Shown here in pieces: positions 21,796 through 32,075 of a stretch of 64,000 nt of DNA (positions within the stretch are counted from its first letter, which is position 1; the number at the start of each line of letters is the position of its first letter). The DNA is from Oncomelania hupensis (taxonomy: Eukaryota; Mollusca; Gastropoda; Littorinimorpha; Pomatiopsidae), in contig JBAHVR010000227.1 in NCBI GenBank assembly GCA_036898135.1, forward strand, positions 1-64,000. Reading direction: 5' to 3'. The notes under the pieces are model-generated. The model saw only the letters and a list, made by a program, of their open reading frames with translations. It did no database searches and was not told the DNA's origin. The translations under genes and the position numbers were made by a program.

Positions 21796-22002
21796 TTTCC
21801 AAATTGTAACCAAATTTGTTTTGTTTTTAGTTCAATGAAAATGTGTTTATATTTGTTATTATTTGATATAAAATAGTTTATGTCTACAATCATTTCAACG
21901 ACTTTAAAATTAAAAAAAAAATCATACCATAATGCTGGTGAGTACTTTTAGTTCTATAATAATAGTAAAAGTAGTAGTTATTGTAGTAGCATCAACAACA
22001 AC
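21796..22002. other. AT-rich spacer
   Basis: No feature recognised; it leads into the AGT microsatellite. Confidence 0.4.
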
Positions 22003-22005
22003 AAC

Positions 22006-22088
<83 letters not shown>
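22003..22088. repeat. (AGT)n microsatellite
   Basis: About 28 AGT units, preceded by CAA units. Confidence 0.97.
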
Positions 22089-22811
22089 CCGAGGACAAAT
22101 TAGCCGTGAAGACTTTTTGAAAACATCCTTTGTTTGTCACGTTTTATTTATTGGGTCTGATTAGCAGGACATTTTCACAAAAAGTTTCATTTATCAAATC
22201 GATAGAATTCTACTTCAAATTTTGGGATCTCCAGTTTTTACCAGAATAAATGTGAGATGCGTTTTAATTTGATTTGAATTAACCCATAGCACATTCCATG
22301 TGTTAGTCAAACGGGATGGTGGTTCCTACATGTATAAGTAGCGAGCCGGTTAGAAATATTTAAAAAAATCCGAAGGTTAGTGTTAAAACATTGAATAAGA
22401 ACCCCCCCCACCCCCCCTCTGCGGTTACATGTTCTGAAACATTGTGGTAAAGTACAATAAAAGCCTGACCAACTTACATTGTCCAGGTTATTATAGGTTT
22501 TGTACACTTGAAACACGTTGTCTCTGTAGGTCGAGGTCAACCAAGTAGGTTTCTACTACCACTTCTTATTCTTCTTCTTTTTGGGTTGAGCAGCCACAAT
22601 CAATACGTTGATTCATTTGCTGCTGTAGGTTGCTTCTAAGGGGTTCTTTTATTTCTCCTTTCGGACAGCTTGTGGCAGTGATTAGGGGAAGGAAGCCTGC
22701 TCCACAGTTGTTGGTCTGCGCCACAAACAAACGACCCGGCACCTATGGTCTTTTGCTTGTTGTGGTTGTATACCTAGCAGTCTGAAAACGTGACTAGATG
22801 TCAAAGAAGTA
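22089..22811. other. Unassigned intergenic DNA
   Basis: No gene recognised. A C-run lies at 22400-22420. Confidence 0.45.
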
Positions 22812-23890
22812 CTATCCTATCCTAGCCTAGCCTAGCCCGTAACTCTAAGGTCGTTGGGGCACAACAGATGATCGTTTTTCTCAGCAACCCTCATGGCTTC
22901 GCTCAGTGTCAAGCCAGTCCATTCTGGAATATTTTCCTCCCACCTCTTTTTCTGTCTCCCTCTTCGTCTTCCTCCTTGCACCGTGCCTTGCAGGATGATT
23001 TTGGGAAGACCTAGTGCTCTGGTGACGTAGCAATACTATCGGAGTTTCCGTTTCTTTACCACTGTGAGCATATCATCGTGTTGTCCAATGGCTTGTGTGA
23101 TAGTCTGTTAGACTTCGTCATTGATGTGCTGGGTATAGGAAATGCCCAGAAGTCTTCTGTAGCACCTCATCTCCGTGCTTTGTATTCTTCGTTATAGGTC
23201 TGCTGTGAGGGTCCATGTTTTGCAAGCGTATAGGAAAATGGAGATGACAAAAGAGCGCAGCAGTGTTACCTTGGAGTGTAGACTGATGGTGCCGTCTTTC
23301 CAAGTGGGTTTCAACTTTGTCAGGGCAGCAGTTGTTTGTGCGATCCTGGAGAGAACGTACTGTCTGTACCCATTGTCTGATCCAATGGCTCCTAAATATT
23401 TGAAGCTATACACTGTATAATCCTTCTTGGCCTTGGACTGTGATGTCCGTGTTGATGCCATTGGTGGTGTTGGTCATCATTTTGGTATTCTCTGAACTTA
23501 TTTCCATTCCAAAGGCTCTGGAGGTGGTGTCAAGCCTCTCTTTTAGCTGTTCAAGTTCTTGTTCCTCTCCAGCCAATCCATCAATGTCATCCGCAAAACG
23601 GAGGTTGGAGATTGCTCTACCCCCTATGCTGGTTGTGCCTTCGAAATCTGCAAGGGCATCTGACAAGATGTTGAAGAATGTTGGAGAGGGTAGGCATCAT
23701 TGACCCTCGTCGATTGTTGTTCTGAACCAGGTCCCGATATCGTTGTTGTGGGCTGCACTGGTAGCCTTGTCATACAGGCTTTTGATGACTTCAGTAATGT
23801 TAGGGCTGATGTTGTACACTCTCATGGTTGCCCACAGAGCTGCATGCCGGACTCTGTCAAACGCTGTCTTGAAGTCTACAAACACGCGAT
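22812..23890 (-). pseudogene. LINE fragment with broken reverse transcriptase (family L, copy 4)
   Basis: This is the longest family L copy in the window. On the minus strand, pieces in different frames show FVDFKTAFDRVRHAALW (23697-23885, an RT motif), then RFADDIDGLAGEEQELEQL (23406-23666, the catalytic FADD box), then LGAIGSDNGYRQYVLSRI (23192-23461) and the HGDEVLQKTSGHFLYPAH tail (23118-23303). Frameshifts and stops divide it. The 3' end is a GGATA/GGCTA tandem tail at 22812-22845. The 5' end is truncated at about 23890. Text-level resemblance is to the endonuclease-RT LINEs common in molluscs and cnidarians; the clade is not assigned. Confidence 0.88.
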
Positions 23891-24230
23891 ATGATAGAGC
23901 GGGAATAAGAAATACTTTCGAACGTATACTCGAAAATACAACTGTGCTGTTTCATCACGGGAAGAGAATATCACTTTGTACCAGTTGTACATTTGCTAGT
24001 ACTAGTACTGCATGATATAAACTTCCAATACTAGTAACTTTTGATTATGTTGTTTACAATAATAGGTGAAGGACAAAGTCTTGCAAAGTCTAGGTCCTTA
24101 GCGCGTAGTGGTCCCAAAAGACCAGGTTCTCCGCCTTCACTTCCACATGGCCGGCCTTTGTTGCCATTCCTTCCTGCCGTCAAACCTCAGTCTGCATAGA
24201 GTTTCTCGTCGATGGGGACTCATGAGTGTA

Positions 24231-24262
<32 letters not shown>

Positions 24263-25260
24263 GATTTTGAGTGTTCGGAATTCCGTTTTAAAGTGGGTGC
24301 TATGGTATGTTTGTGTTTCGAATGTTTACGCTTTCCACCCAAGCAATCATGTTTCTGTATATGGTTGTCAAAGAGCCTGCGTTCACATTGTTCTCATCGG
24401 GATTAATGTAACACAGAAGATTGATCAACAATGGCTCCCAAAAATGTTGTCTTTTGACGTGATCCAAGATCTAAACGACCCTGATCTTGGACGTGAAGGC
24501 CTCAATATGATCCCAATAAGCTTGCAACCCAGGTTCGATAACTGCAACATCGTCTTGTTCAGCTTCGGCGGAATGGCCTGCCCTTGGGGCATCTTTTATG
24601 GTAGGGCTTAGGATGACGGTTATGTTCTCCTTGATTTTTTAGGACATTATCTCCCCCTTTCACTGTCAGAAGCAAAGTGATCTCCCTTAACTCACGTTTT
24701 ATGTGGGCGTTAGTTCAGTGTTGGGAATGAGGTGACATCTTTTTGGTGCGGCTACTTTAAACTTTTTTTTTTCAGGAGTGGTGGGGTGGGAGGGTTGGGA
24801 TAGAACAGGGTCAAGGTGATCTGTTCCTGTAGTTTGGAAAGGTGAATGAGTCTTTGATTACTAGATATTGTACTTCCGTTATTGTGAAAGCAGTTAGAAT
24901 TCTGTTGTGCGAAGCGTTAAATAGATAAACGCGTTGCTTGCCTCGTCGCTTCTTAGTGTAAGACGGTGTGATTCAGTACAAGAACGGTCGCAGAGTTATG
25001 AAACGGTTGCTTGGAGTGACTGGTTCAAGACCTCCACGGAGATATTTTGTCTCAAAAGGTGTTATGAATTTGATTTTATTCTATTTTATTTTTAGATTTT
25101 GTTGTCTAATGTTACCAAGGGTGAAAGAACGGACTATTACCAGTACTAAATTGATTTCAAAGGAGTCGACTTTCTGCAAATATGTCGAATCGATAGCTGC
25201 AGAACTTTTCAGGAACGGCTTTGGCTTCCTCATGTTCTTGTTCTAATTATCTTGTTCCTG
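23891..25260. other. Unassigned intergenic DNA with short (GAT)n
   Basis: A GAT tract is at 24228-24262. A 167-codon plus-strand frame (24108-24611) has no recognisable domain and includes the GAT tract as poly-Met, so I do not call a gene. Confidence 0.45.
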
Positions 25261-25263
25261 TTG

Positions 25264-25267
<4 letters not shown>

Positions 25268-25338
<71 letters not shown>

Positions 25339-25360
25339 GTCATCATCATCATCATCGCCA
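25268..25360. repeat. (CAT)n microsatellite
   Basis: About 28 CAT units, followed to 25490 by CTT, CTC and CTG tracts. Confidence 0.97.
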
Positions 25361-25689
25361 TCTTCATCTTCTTATTTCTTCCTTTTCTCCTCCTCTTCCT
25401 CCCTCTGATCATCATGATCGTCACCATCATCTACGTCTTCTTCTTTTTCTTCTTCTTCTTCTTCTTCTTCTGCTGCTGCTGCTGCTGCTTCTGACGAGTC
25501 CTCTAACATCATCGCCCATAAATTCTCCCCTTTTCGATCGTCACCAGCAGAACAACCATCAATATCACGTCATTAATTCCTTCTTTTAGTTTCTAACCTT
25601 CGCATGTTTTATCTCTTCTCGAATTATTTTTATCTCTGGTATCGATATTCCCAGCAAGGCGGCGGTCGAGTTCACTGTGTTTTTGTGTT

Positions 25690-25738
<49 letters not shown>

Positions 25739-25741
25739 GAG

Positions 25742-25809
<68 letters not shown>

Positions 25810-25875
25810 AGAGAGAAACAGACAGACAGACAAACAGAAAGACAGACAGACGGACAGAAACAGAGAGAGAGTTAC

Positions 25876-25950
<75 letters not shown>
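25690..25950. repeat. (GA)n tract with complex core; left arm of an inverted repeat
   Basis: GA tracts surround a non-simple core at 25800-25875 (GGAGGGAGAGAGAAACAGAC, then CAAACAGAAAGACAGACAGA, then CAGAAACAGAGAGAGAGTTA). The core is nearly identical to the reverse complement of 26323-26402. A run of G's follows. Confidence 0.9.
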
Positions 25951-25953
<3 letters not shown>

Positions 25954-26322
25954 AACTAACGGAGAGGAGTAAATGGTGTCGGGGTTTGAACTCACTAATA
26001 CAGAATGTAATCTTTTATGTAGCGTGAATACTGTATATACGTGTGTCAGCAGGCTACGGCAAATATTTCATCTCCAAAAGAACAACTGGGTTACAGGATG
26101 TAAATTCTATAATATTCTGCCTCCCTGCAGTGCTCTTGACTACTACCATTGCCCTGCATCAAAAATAGTCTGGATGGCGGAGTGCGTGCACTGCGGCGAG
26201 TCTATAAAAGTCAAAGTTTTAATGATTTTACTGTTCAGTGATAATGTGATGTATGCATATTTTACGCCTGTATGCGTGCGTATGTATTGTGAATTAATAT
26301 TAACTGGAAAAGCTCGTTTCGG
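25951..26322. other. Spacer of the inverted repeat
   Basis: About 370 bp of unique-looking DNA without a recognisable gene. Confidence 0.5.
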
Positions 26323-26393
26323 TCTCTCGGTAACTGTCTCTCTGTTTCTGTCCGTCTGTCTGTCTTTCTGTTTGTCTGTCTGTCTGTTTCTCT

Positions 26394-26472
<79 letters not shown>

Positions 26473-26542
26473 CCTGTAACTGTCGTCTCTCTCTCACTCT
26501 ATAGCTCTGTCTTTCTTTGTCTCTGTCTCTATCCTCTCTTCT

Positions 26543-26596
<54 letters not shown>

Positions 26597-26600
26597 CAGT
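26323..26600. repeat. (CT)n tract with complex core; right arm of an inverted repeat
   Basis: The core 26323-26402 is the reverse complement of 25800-25885. CT tracts with TGTC interruptions continue to 26595. Confidence 0.9.
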
Positions 26601-26966
26601 AAGAGAGCTAATGAACAAAAGACAGGAGGAGAAATGAAGAAGAAAAAAAAGAACAAAGGTATTGGTGGAGAAGAATAAAAAACGATTGACAAGAAAGACC
26701 AGAAGACTGCAAGCAACTGATTTATCTCACTCATGTCCTCGTCTTCACCTCCTGGACCCCTTGCATGGTGCCAGCATTGCCAAGTTCCCACCGACTGAAG
26801 CAAGACTTCGTTCCTCTCACCCCACTCCGACCATCCCGACCATCCCACTCCCAACTTCTCAGACACCCACCCCCAAATTATATAACCCATGGGTGATAGA
26901 TCTTCTTTGGTGGATAGTAATGGTGATGACGACGACCAAGACAATAATGTTGTTGCTGTTGTTCAT

Positions 26967-26967
<1 letters not shown>
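26601..26967. other. Unassigned DNA
   Basis: No gene recognised. Mixed purine-rich then pyrimidine-rich sequence. Confidence 0.4.
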
Positions 26968-27048
<81 letters not shown>

Positions 27049-27050
27049 AA
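26968..27050. repeat. (GTA)n microsatellite
   Basis: About 27 GTA units. Confidence 0.97.
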
Positions 27051-27084
27051 GCTGATAATGATGATGAAGAGGATGGATCATGAT

Positions 27085-27206
27085 TGCTGAAATGCTTCTG
27101 ATGATACTGAACATGTTTTTGATGATGATGAACATGCTTTTGATGATGGTGAACTTGCATCTGATGAACATACTTCTAATGAACATGCTTCTAATGAGCA
27201 TGCTTC

Positions 27207-27286
<80 letters not shown>

Positions 27287-27287
27287 T
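27085..27287. repeat. 18-21-bp minisatellite merging into (GAT)n
   Basis: GAACATGCTTTTGATGATG-like units (27110-27205) grade into pure GAT (27206-27287), suggesting the triplet expanded from within the minisatellite unit. Confidence 0.85.
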
Positions 27288-27365
27288 GATAGTAGTAGTA
27301 GTGGCGGATACAGTTTTGGTGATGGTGGTGGTTGTGCTGGTGGCGATGACAGATTGATGAGTACA

Positions 27366-28142
27366 CAGGGCCGGACCTGGGAAAAGTAGAGGGGTGGGGG
27401 GGGGGGGGTACAGATTCAGCGAAAGCGCGAAGCGCCGAGCCTTCTTGGGGGGTCCGAGGGCATGGTTCCCCCCCCCCCCCCCCCCCCACCTAAAAAAAAT
27501 TTTCAAGGATGTAAAATGGTGCAATCTTGAAAAAGCCATTTGTGATGGTCTGGGACTTTGAGCTTTTTGAACATCAGACGTCTTTTCATTGATCTTTCTC
27601 GGAAAGAAGTGCATTGAAGGAGAGCGGCTCTTTTGGGTACCTGGTCGATTCAACGGAAATCCATTCCGATGTTTTTGGACGATTCAGTGATGGTCGTTTC
27701 AACGGATGTTTGTTACAACAAATTGTCATATTATTAACTTAGCATCTTAATTAATATTTCTAAAAAGTCGTTTTTGGGGGATTAGGGCAGTATCAAGGTG
27801 AAGGTGCTGGGAGAGGCTTGCGGCCAGAACAAGAAAATATGGCTGCATAACTAATTTAGTCTTAGGGGTTGGGTTACTTGGTCGTTTCAACAGGAAAACG
27901 CTTTGGACGTTTCAACGGATCCCTTGAAATGGATTTCCGTTGAATTGTCTATAAATACATGTAACTCTTTGTACCTTGGACCAAAAGTGACTAAAAACTG
28001 CAATGTTTTAAAAACAATTTTTAAAAAATTGAAACCCTTTGCATTTTAAAAAAAATTATTTTTTTTAGTTTGGAGGGGGAGTGGGGTGGGGGGTTTTGGA
28101 ACCCAGGTAACCCCCCCCCCCCTCCCCCTGGGTCCGGCCCTG
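27366..28142. mobile_element. Non-autonomous DNA transposon with terminal inverted repeats
   Basis: The ends read CAGGGCCGGACCTGGG (27366) and, as reverse complement, CAGGGCCGGACCCAGG (28142). An AGTACA direct repeat lies just outside both ends (27360-27365 and 28143-28148). It is TGAGTACA, 8 bp, if the right end is placed two bases earlier; 8 bp is the hAT target-duplication length. Subterminal sequence is G/C-run rich on both sides. An internal motif like GGTCGTTTCAACGGA recurs at about 27644, 27694, 27880 and 27906. No transposase frame is present, so it would need an autonomous partner. hAT-like is the best guess. Confidence 0.65.
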
Positions 28143-28299
28143 AGTACAGTTGTTGTTGCGGTGGTGATTATGATGGAGTCACTATAAGTGACGCACTGAT
28201 GGCGATCAGTTGTTCTATGATGTCAACATTAGAAGCATTTTGCAAGTTAAAACTTGTCAGTTTGTGGCCGGCTGTAGACTGAAACGCGCCATCTTATTA

Positions 28300-28605
28300 T
28301 TAGTCCTTATCGTATTGCGCTTTTCCAGCTCAAGAGCTGCTCAGGGCGCTGGCCGATACAGCATCAAACTCAAGACGACCGAGGCGCCGCGACCACTTGC
28401 AGGTTTAGGCCCAGAGAACTGAGCACTATCCTTGGTTACCGAGTATGGGGAGAAAGGGCGTGCTGGGTGTATTTGTGTAGCCGTCACTCACCCCTTTAGG
28501 ACATGAGCGTCAGGATCTTTAAAGTCAGTGCGATGGAATGCGTGCTTACCCAGACTAGACCTAACAATATCTTCCGAAGGAGTCCGTCATGACGTTACTC
28601 TATCT
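28300..28605 (-). mobile_element. SINE-like family A, diverged copy
   Basis: It matches 12003-12335 through TTGCGCTTTTCCAGCTCAAG, GCGCTGGCCGATACAGCATC, GACATGAGCGTCAGGATCTT and the CTTCCGAAGGAG end. There are multiple substitutions and small gaps. Confidence 0.8.
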
Positions 28606-28639
28606 GCCCAGCAGCTCTCATGATTGTTTTCTTACATTG

Positions 28640-28935
28640 ATTTGATAAAGCGCTTCATCAGCTCGCAGAGCTCATCAAGACGTTGGCCGAAAGCAAGATC
28701 CCATTCAAGCCGCCGAAAGAGTCAATTTGCTGCTTGATGCCCGCAGTCTAGCGCACCAGACAACTGAACGATCCTAAACGACCTAGGGGAAATAGGACCT
28801 AGTAGTTTGCTGAGTGTGTTTGTGTGTCTGGCATTAGGACATGGGCATCAGGATCCTCAAACTCCAGTGCGATGGAATGCCTGCGTATGCTGTTTAGACC
28901 TCGGTGTGTGTACTCTCGTTGGAAGGAGTCTTCTT
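28640..28935 (-). mobile_element. SINE-like family A, strongly diverged copy
   Basis: Blocks such as AAAGCGCTTCATCAGCTCGC, GACATGGGCATCAGGATCCT and TTTAGACCTCGGTGTGTGTA align in order with the 12.0-kb copy. It lies tandem to the previous copy, in the same orientation. Confidence 0.65.
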
Positions 28936-29084
28936 ACTAATACACAAGTACTTCTGAACTCTCTCAAATGGTCACTAGGACTTCCTGTGATATTATTATT
29001 GAGCAATGAAGACATTTTGATGGATGTGTTTTGTTGATATTTTATCGTGATGTTTGTATTCTATTTTGTTACGTTTTTGTAAGC

Positions 29085-29335
29085 GGGTTTTCGATAAAGT
29101 AGAGTACAGCCTCAGCGTCCCCTGCGTGGGATGCTTTTATTGTAAAGTGAACGGATAGTGGAATGCCGTCACTGTTACCACTAGGGTTTTTAACAGCAGA
29201 TCTTTTATACGAATCAGGGGTGAGTGGTTGAAACAACCAACCAACCAACCAGGGGTGAGTCCTCTTTCAACCAAGTAGTGGTCCTGCTTTTGTGGTCCTG
29301 ATTCGGCTCTTTACAGTCCGCTGGACCCTGTAGTA
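29085..29335 (+). mobile_element. SINE-like family B, diverged copy
   Basis: It has 'TTCGATAAAGT', GCGTGGGATGCTTTTATTGT and TACCACTAGGGTTTTTAACA, and ends TCCGCTGGACCCTGTAG. These are reverse complements of the blocks at 36620-36845 and 53128-53345. An internal (CCAA)n expansion sits at 29236-29254, and a segment near it (AGGGGTGAGT) is duplicated. Confidence 0.7.
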
Positions 29336-29352
29336 AGCAATGAATAACTATT

Positions 29353-29355
<3 letters not shown>

Positions 29356-29425
<70 letters not shown>

Positions 29426-29480
29426 ACTCTCTCTATCTTTCTTTCTTTCTCTCTCTCTAGATCTCTCTCTCACTCTCTCT
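29356..29480. repeat. (CT)n microsatellite
   Basis: CT tract with minor interruptions. Confidence 0.97.
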
Positions 29481-29639
29481 CTCACTCATTCTTATTTTTC
29501 CACACACATACATTCCACCAACCCTCCCCCAAACAAAACAACTCTGAAACTCACACTCAGTGACAGACTCACACCCCTTGTCCTCCTCTCTCCCTCCAGC
29601 CTCCACCCACATCTCCTCCCATATCATTGAAGCACACTT

Positions 29640-29985
29640 ACACACCAACAATCACACAGAAACGTAATCTGTCCCAGTCATAAACATTTGAAGGCAATGC
29701 ATTATGCAGGAACTAATTCCGAAGAGAGCAGACGGTTGTGATTCACTCCCCGTAACTCGGTACCTTTCCTGTCAAGAGTTGTCGCGCTTGGGGGACAGTA
29801 ATGGCGGCGGGGAACCTAATCAGGAAATGCATGTTCACAGTTGTCGGAAGAAGTCGCAGAGTGGAAATGCATAAGCTATATGAAGTAAGTGGACGAATTA
29901 CTCTTGGGTAAAGGAACTTCGTGCTTGTGGTCAATGGAGAAAAATATCAACCGTTTCCTTCATGCTTTTTTCATCATCTTCTTTG
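29640..29985. other. Unassigned intergenic DNA
   Basis: No feature recognised. Confidence 0.4.
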
Positions 29986-29992
29986 TATCATG

Positions 29993-30290
29993 GGGTGTCG
30001 GATAGCGCAGTGGTTGGAGCACTCGCTACTATGTCGCAAGTTAAGAACCGTCCAGTGCGGTTAGCACTTGGATGGGTGACCGCAAAACGTGAAGCAACAA
30101 ATAACAACGCCCCCAGTTGACTCAACTGTGACTGAGTACCTACTCTCTTAAGGGTGGGAAAGGTAAAGCAGCGAGAGAGAGAGATGGGCATCACCTTCAT
30201 TACGCTGGCCCAAGATAAGTGCGATCTCCAACATCTCGCTCCCCTACGTCCACAAGGCTATGGGATTACCTTTACCTTTACCTTTTTGTA
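29993..30290 (+). mobile_element. Composite SINE with tRNA-like and 5S rRNA-like head
   Basis: The start GGTGTCGGATAGCGCAGTGG has an A-box-like motif. At about 30035-30083 the sequence AAGTTAAG..., then CGGTTAGCACTTGGATGGGT and GACCGC, closely follows the 3' half of animal 5S rRNA, including its internal control region. A body of ~200 bp follows and ends in tandem 'TACCTTTACCTTT', then a (CAT)n microsatellite. No ORF exists. A 5S-derived (SINE3-like) or composite SINE is the simplest reading. Confidence 0.7.
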
Positions 30291-30292
30291 TT

Positions 30293-30293
<1 letters not shown>

Positions 30294-30350
<57 letters not shown>
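30294..30350. repeat. (CAT)n microsatellite
   Basis: About 19 CAT units directly after the SINE tail, then GT-rich sequence to 30430. Confidence 0.97.
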
Positions 30351-30430
30351 ATGTGTGTGTATGTCTAGTCTGTATTCGTTTGTCTAGTCTGTGTGTGAGG
30401 GTGTGTGAGTGTGTGTGTGTGTGTGTTTAT

Positions 30431-31020
30431 GCATGTGTCTAGTCTCAATCTGACTGCAAAAAGGACATAGACAGGCAGACGGAGAGACAGACAGAAGAAT
30501 GGCAGAGGAGAAAAGTGGTTAGGTCGGGTCGCCCCACCTGGGATGCTTCCAATCATTGCAACCCTAATGCTTTCTTTGGTTCCTGACAGAAGCGAACTCA
30601 CTTGACCGATAGCTACCTGACCGCCCAATTTAGACGGGTCAATCTTCTTACAGAGCAAGCGAAAGGCACAAAGAAATCAGTGTGTAAGAGACCAGAGCAC
30701 TTCAACGCTTTGAGGAACAACAACAACAACAATTTCTGATGGTTTTAGGTAACCAAGAAAACAAAACCTCATCTTTGAGGGGACCTCTTCTTGCGCAATT
30801 GAGGTCTTTGAACAACTAAAATACCAAGAAGAAAAATAACCAAATAAGATAAATTTTGAAAAAACAGAAGAACAGAAGACGAGAATTTGGATAGAGAAAA
30901 AGAGGAAATATGAAGAAAGGAAGGAAAGAAAGAAAACAAAGGAGAAGAAGGAGGCGAGCAGAAATAAGGGAGAGAACCGCAAAAACGCCAGAAAGCGATA
31001 ATTCAGATAGCGAACTGGAG
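30431..31020. other. Unassigned intergenic DNA
   Basis: No gene recognised. The plus strand is purine-rich from 30800 onward. Confidence 0.4.
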
Positions 31021-31085
31021 CTGATTGATTGATTGATTTATTGTTGCTTTAGGTCCAGCGGACTCCTCCGAGCCAAATCAGGACC
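31021..31085 (-). mobile_element. SINE-like family B, 3' fragment
   Basis: TTGCTTTAGGTCCAGCGGAC, then TCCTCCGAGCCAAATCAGGA, preceded by (TGAT)n. This is the family B 3' end with an AATC-type tail on the minus strand. Confidence 0.75.
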
Positions 31086-31285
31086 GAACTGGAGCTGGAT
31101 GAAAGAAGAAGAAGTATAAGCAAGGAAATAACGTACAAAGGAAACAAAACAAAAAAAACAGCGGCAGAAAGAGAAAGAAAAAATAAGATTATAAGGATGA
31201 AGGAAGAGGCAAGCAAAGCTTCATTAGGGAAAGAACCGAAGGAACAAGAGAGGCGAAGACTTCAAAGAGCTAAATTGAGGTGGAG

Positions 31286-31352
31286 GGAAGAAGAAGAAGA
31301 AGAAGAAGAAGAAGAAGAAGAAGAAGAAGAAGAAGAAGAAGAAGAAGAAGAA
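31286..31352. repeat. (GAA)n microsatellite
   Basis: About 22 GAA units, then GGA units to 31370. Confidence 0.97.
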
Positions 31353-31622
31353 GGAGGAGGAGGAGGACAACAGGAAGGAACTACGGAAAGATATCAGGAA
31401 AAGAGATCAATAGTTTTAGACAATTTTCTCGCGTTGAGAAAAGATGTGACAATTCCAGTTTAGCTCCGGGCCGTCAACGATTGGCTTCTCCCATCCCATC
31501 CTGCCCCCTCCCCTATCCTCAATGTAGATAAGAAAAAGACGGACACCAACCACCATCACCACCAACAACAACAATAACAAAGAAGGAAAAGTATATTAGG
31601 TCCTAAAATAATATTCAGAATT

Positions 31623-31627
31623 TGAAT
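31623..31627. repeat. Target site duplication TGAAT (left)
   Basis: An identical TGAAT follows the 3' LTR at 36542-36546. Five base pairs is typical for Ty3/gypsy integrases. Confidence 0.85.
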
Positions 31628-31805
31628 TGTAATAATATTTGCATATATTTCGGTACTAAAACTACTTCCGGGTGGTGTCGTCATAAACAGGGCTGACTAA
31701 CGTACAAATAAAATCAACTCCAGCTGAGCAACTCCGCATTGTCTTCTAGTCTGTCATACTAGCTGTATGTGCTGTAATATTATTATCTCGGTTCACACTA
31801 TTGCA
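31628..31805 (+). repeat. 5' LTR of the 178-bp-LTR gypsy element
   Basis: It starts TG and ends CA. It is unusually short for a gypsy LTR. An AATAAA lies near 31712, a possible polyadenylation signal. Confidence 0.95.
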
Positions 31806-31820
31806 TGGTGACAGCGGTGG
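31806..31820 (+). promoter_or_regulatory. Primer binding site
   Basis: TGGTGACAGCGGTGG lies directly after the LTR. The leading TGG fits the CCA end of a primer tRNA. The tRNA was not identified. Confidence 0.65.
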
Positions 31821-32075
31821 TTCCAGCCGAGGTGGTAAATTTGTTGGAATGTGAGGACATTTTCAGATCTGTGAATAGATCTAGATCTATTCAGTGCTGA
31901 CCTTGTGCACACTGTCTGATCGTTGTAACGACCTTGATCCGATTTCAGATGGCAGTTACTGCAGTGCTTTCCATTTAGTGGAACCTTAAAACAGTTTCTG
32001 TGAATTCTGATTCACGTGGTGCTTCCTCTGTGGACTTTGACACCATTTCTTGTGTAGATTTGTGCTAGATTCAAG

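Noticed and set aside
24108..24611. 167-codon plus-strand frame as a possible gene
   Set aside because: No domain was recognised, it includes a GAT tract read as poly-Met, and no splice or start context supports it.
29356..29480. Ser/Leu-rich protein over the CT tract
   Set aside because: Translation of a CT microsatellite.
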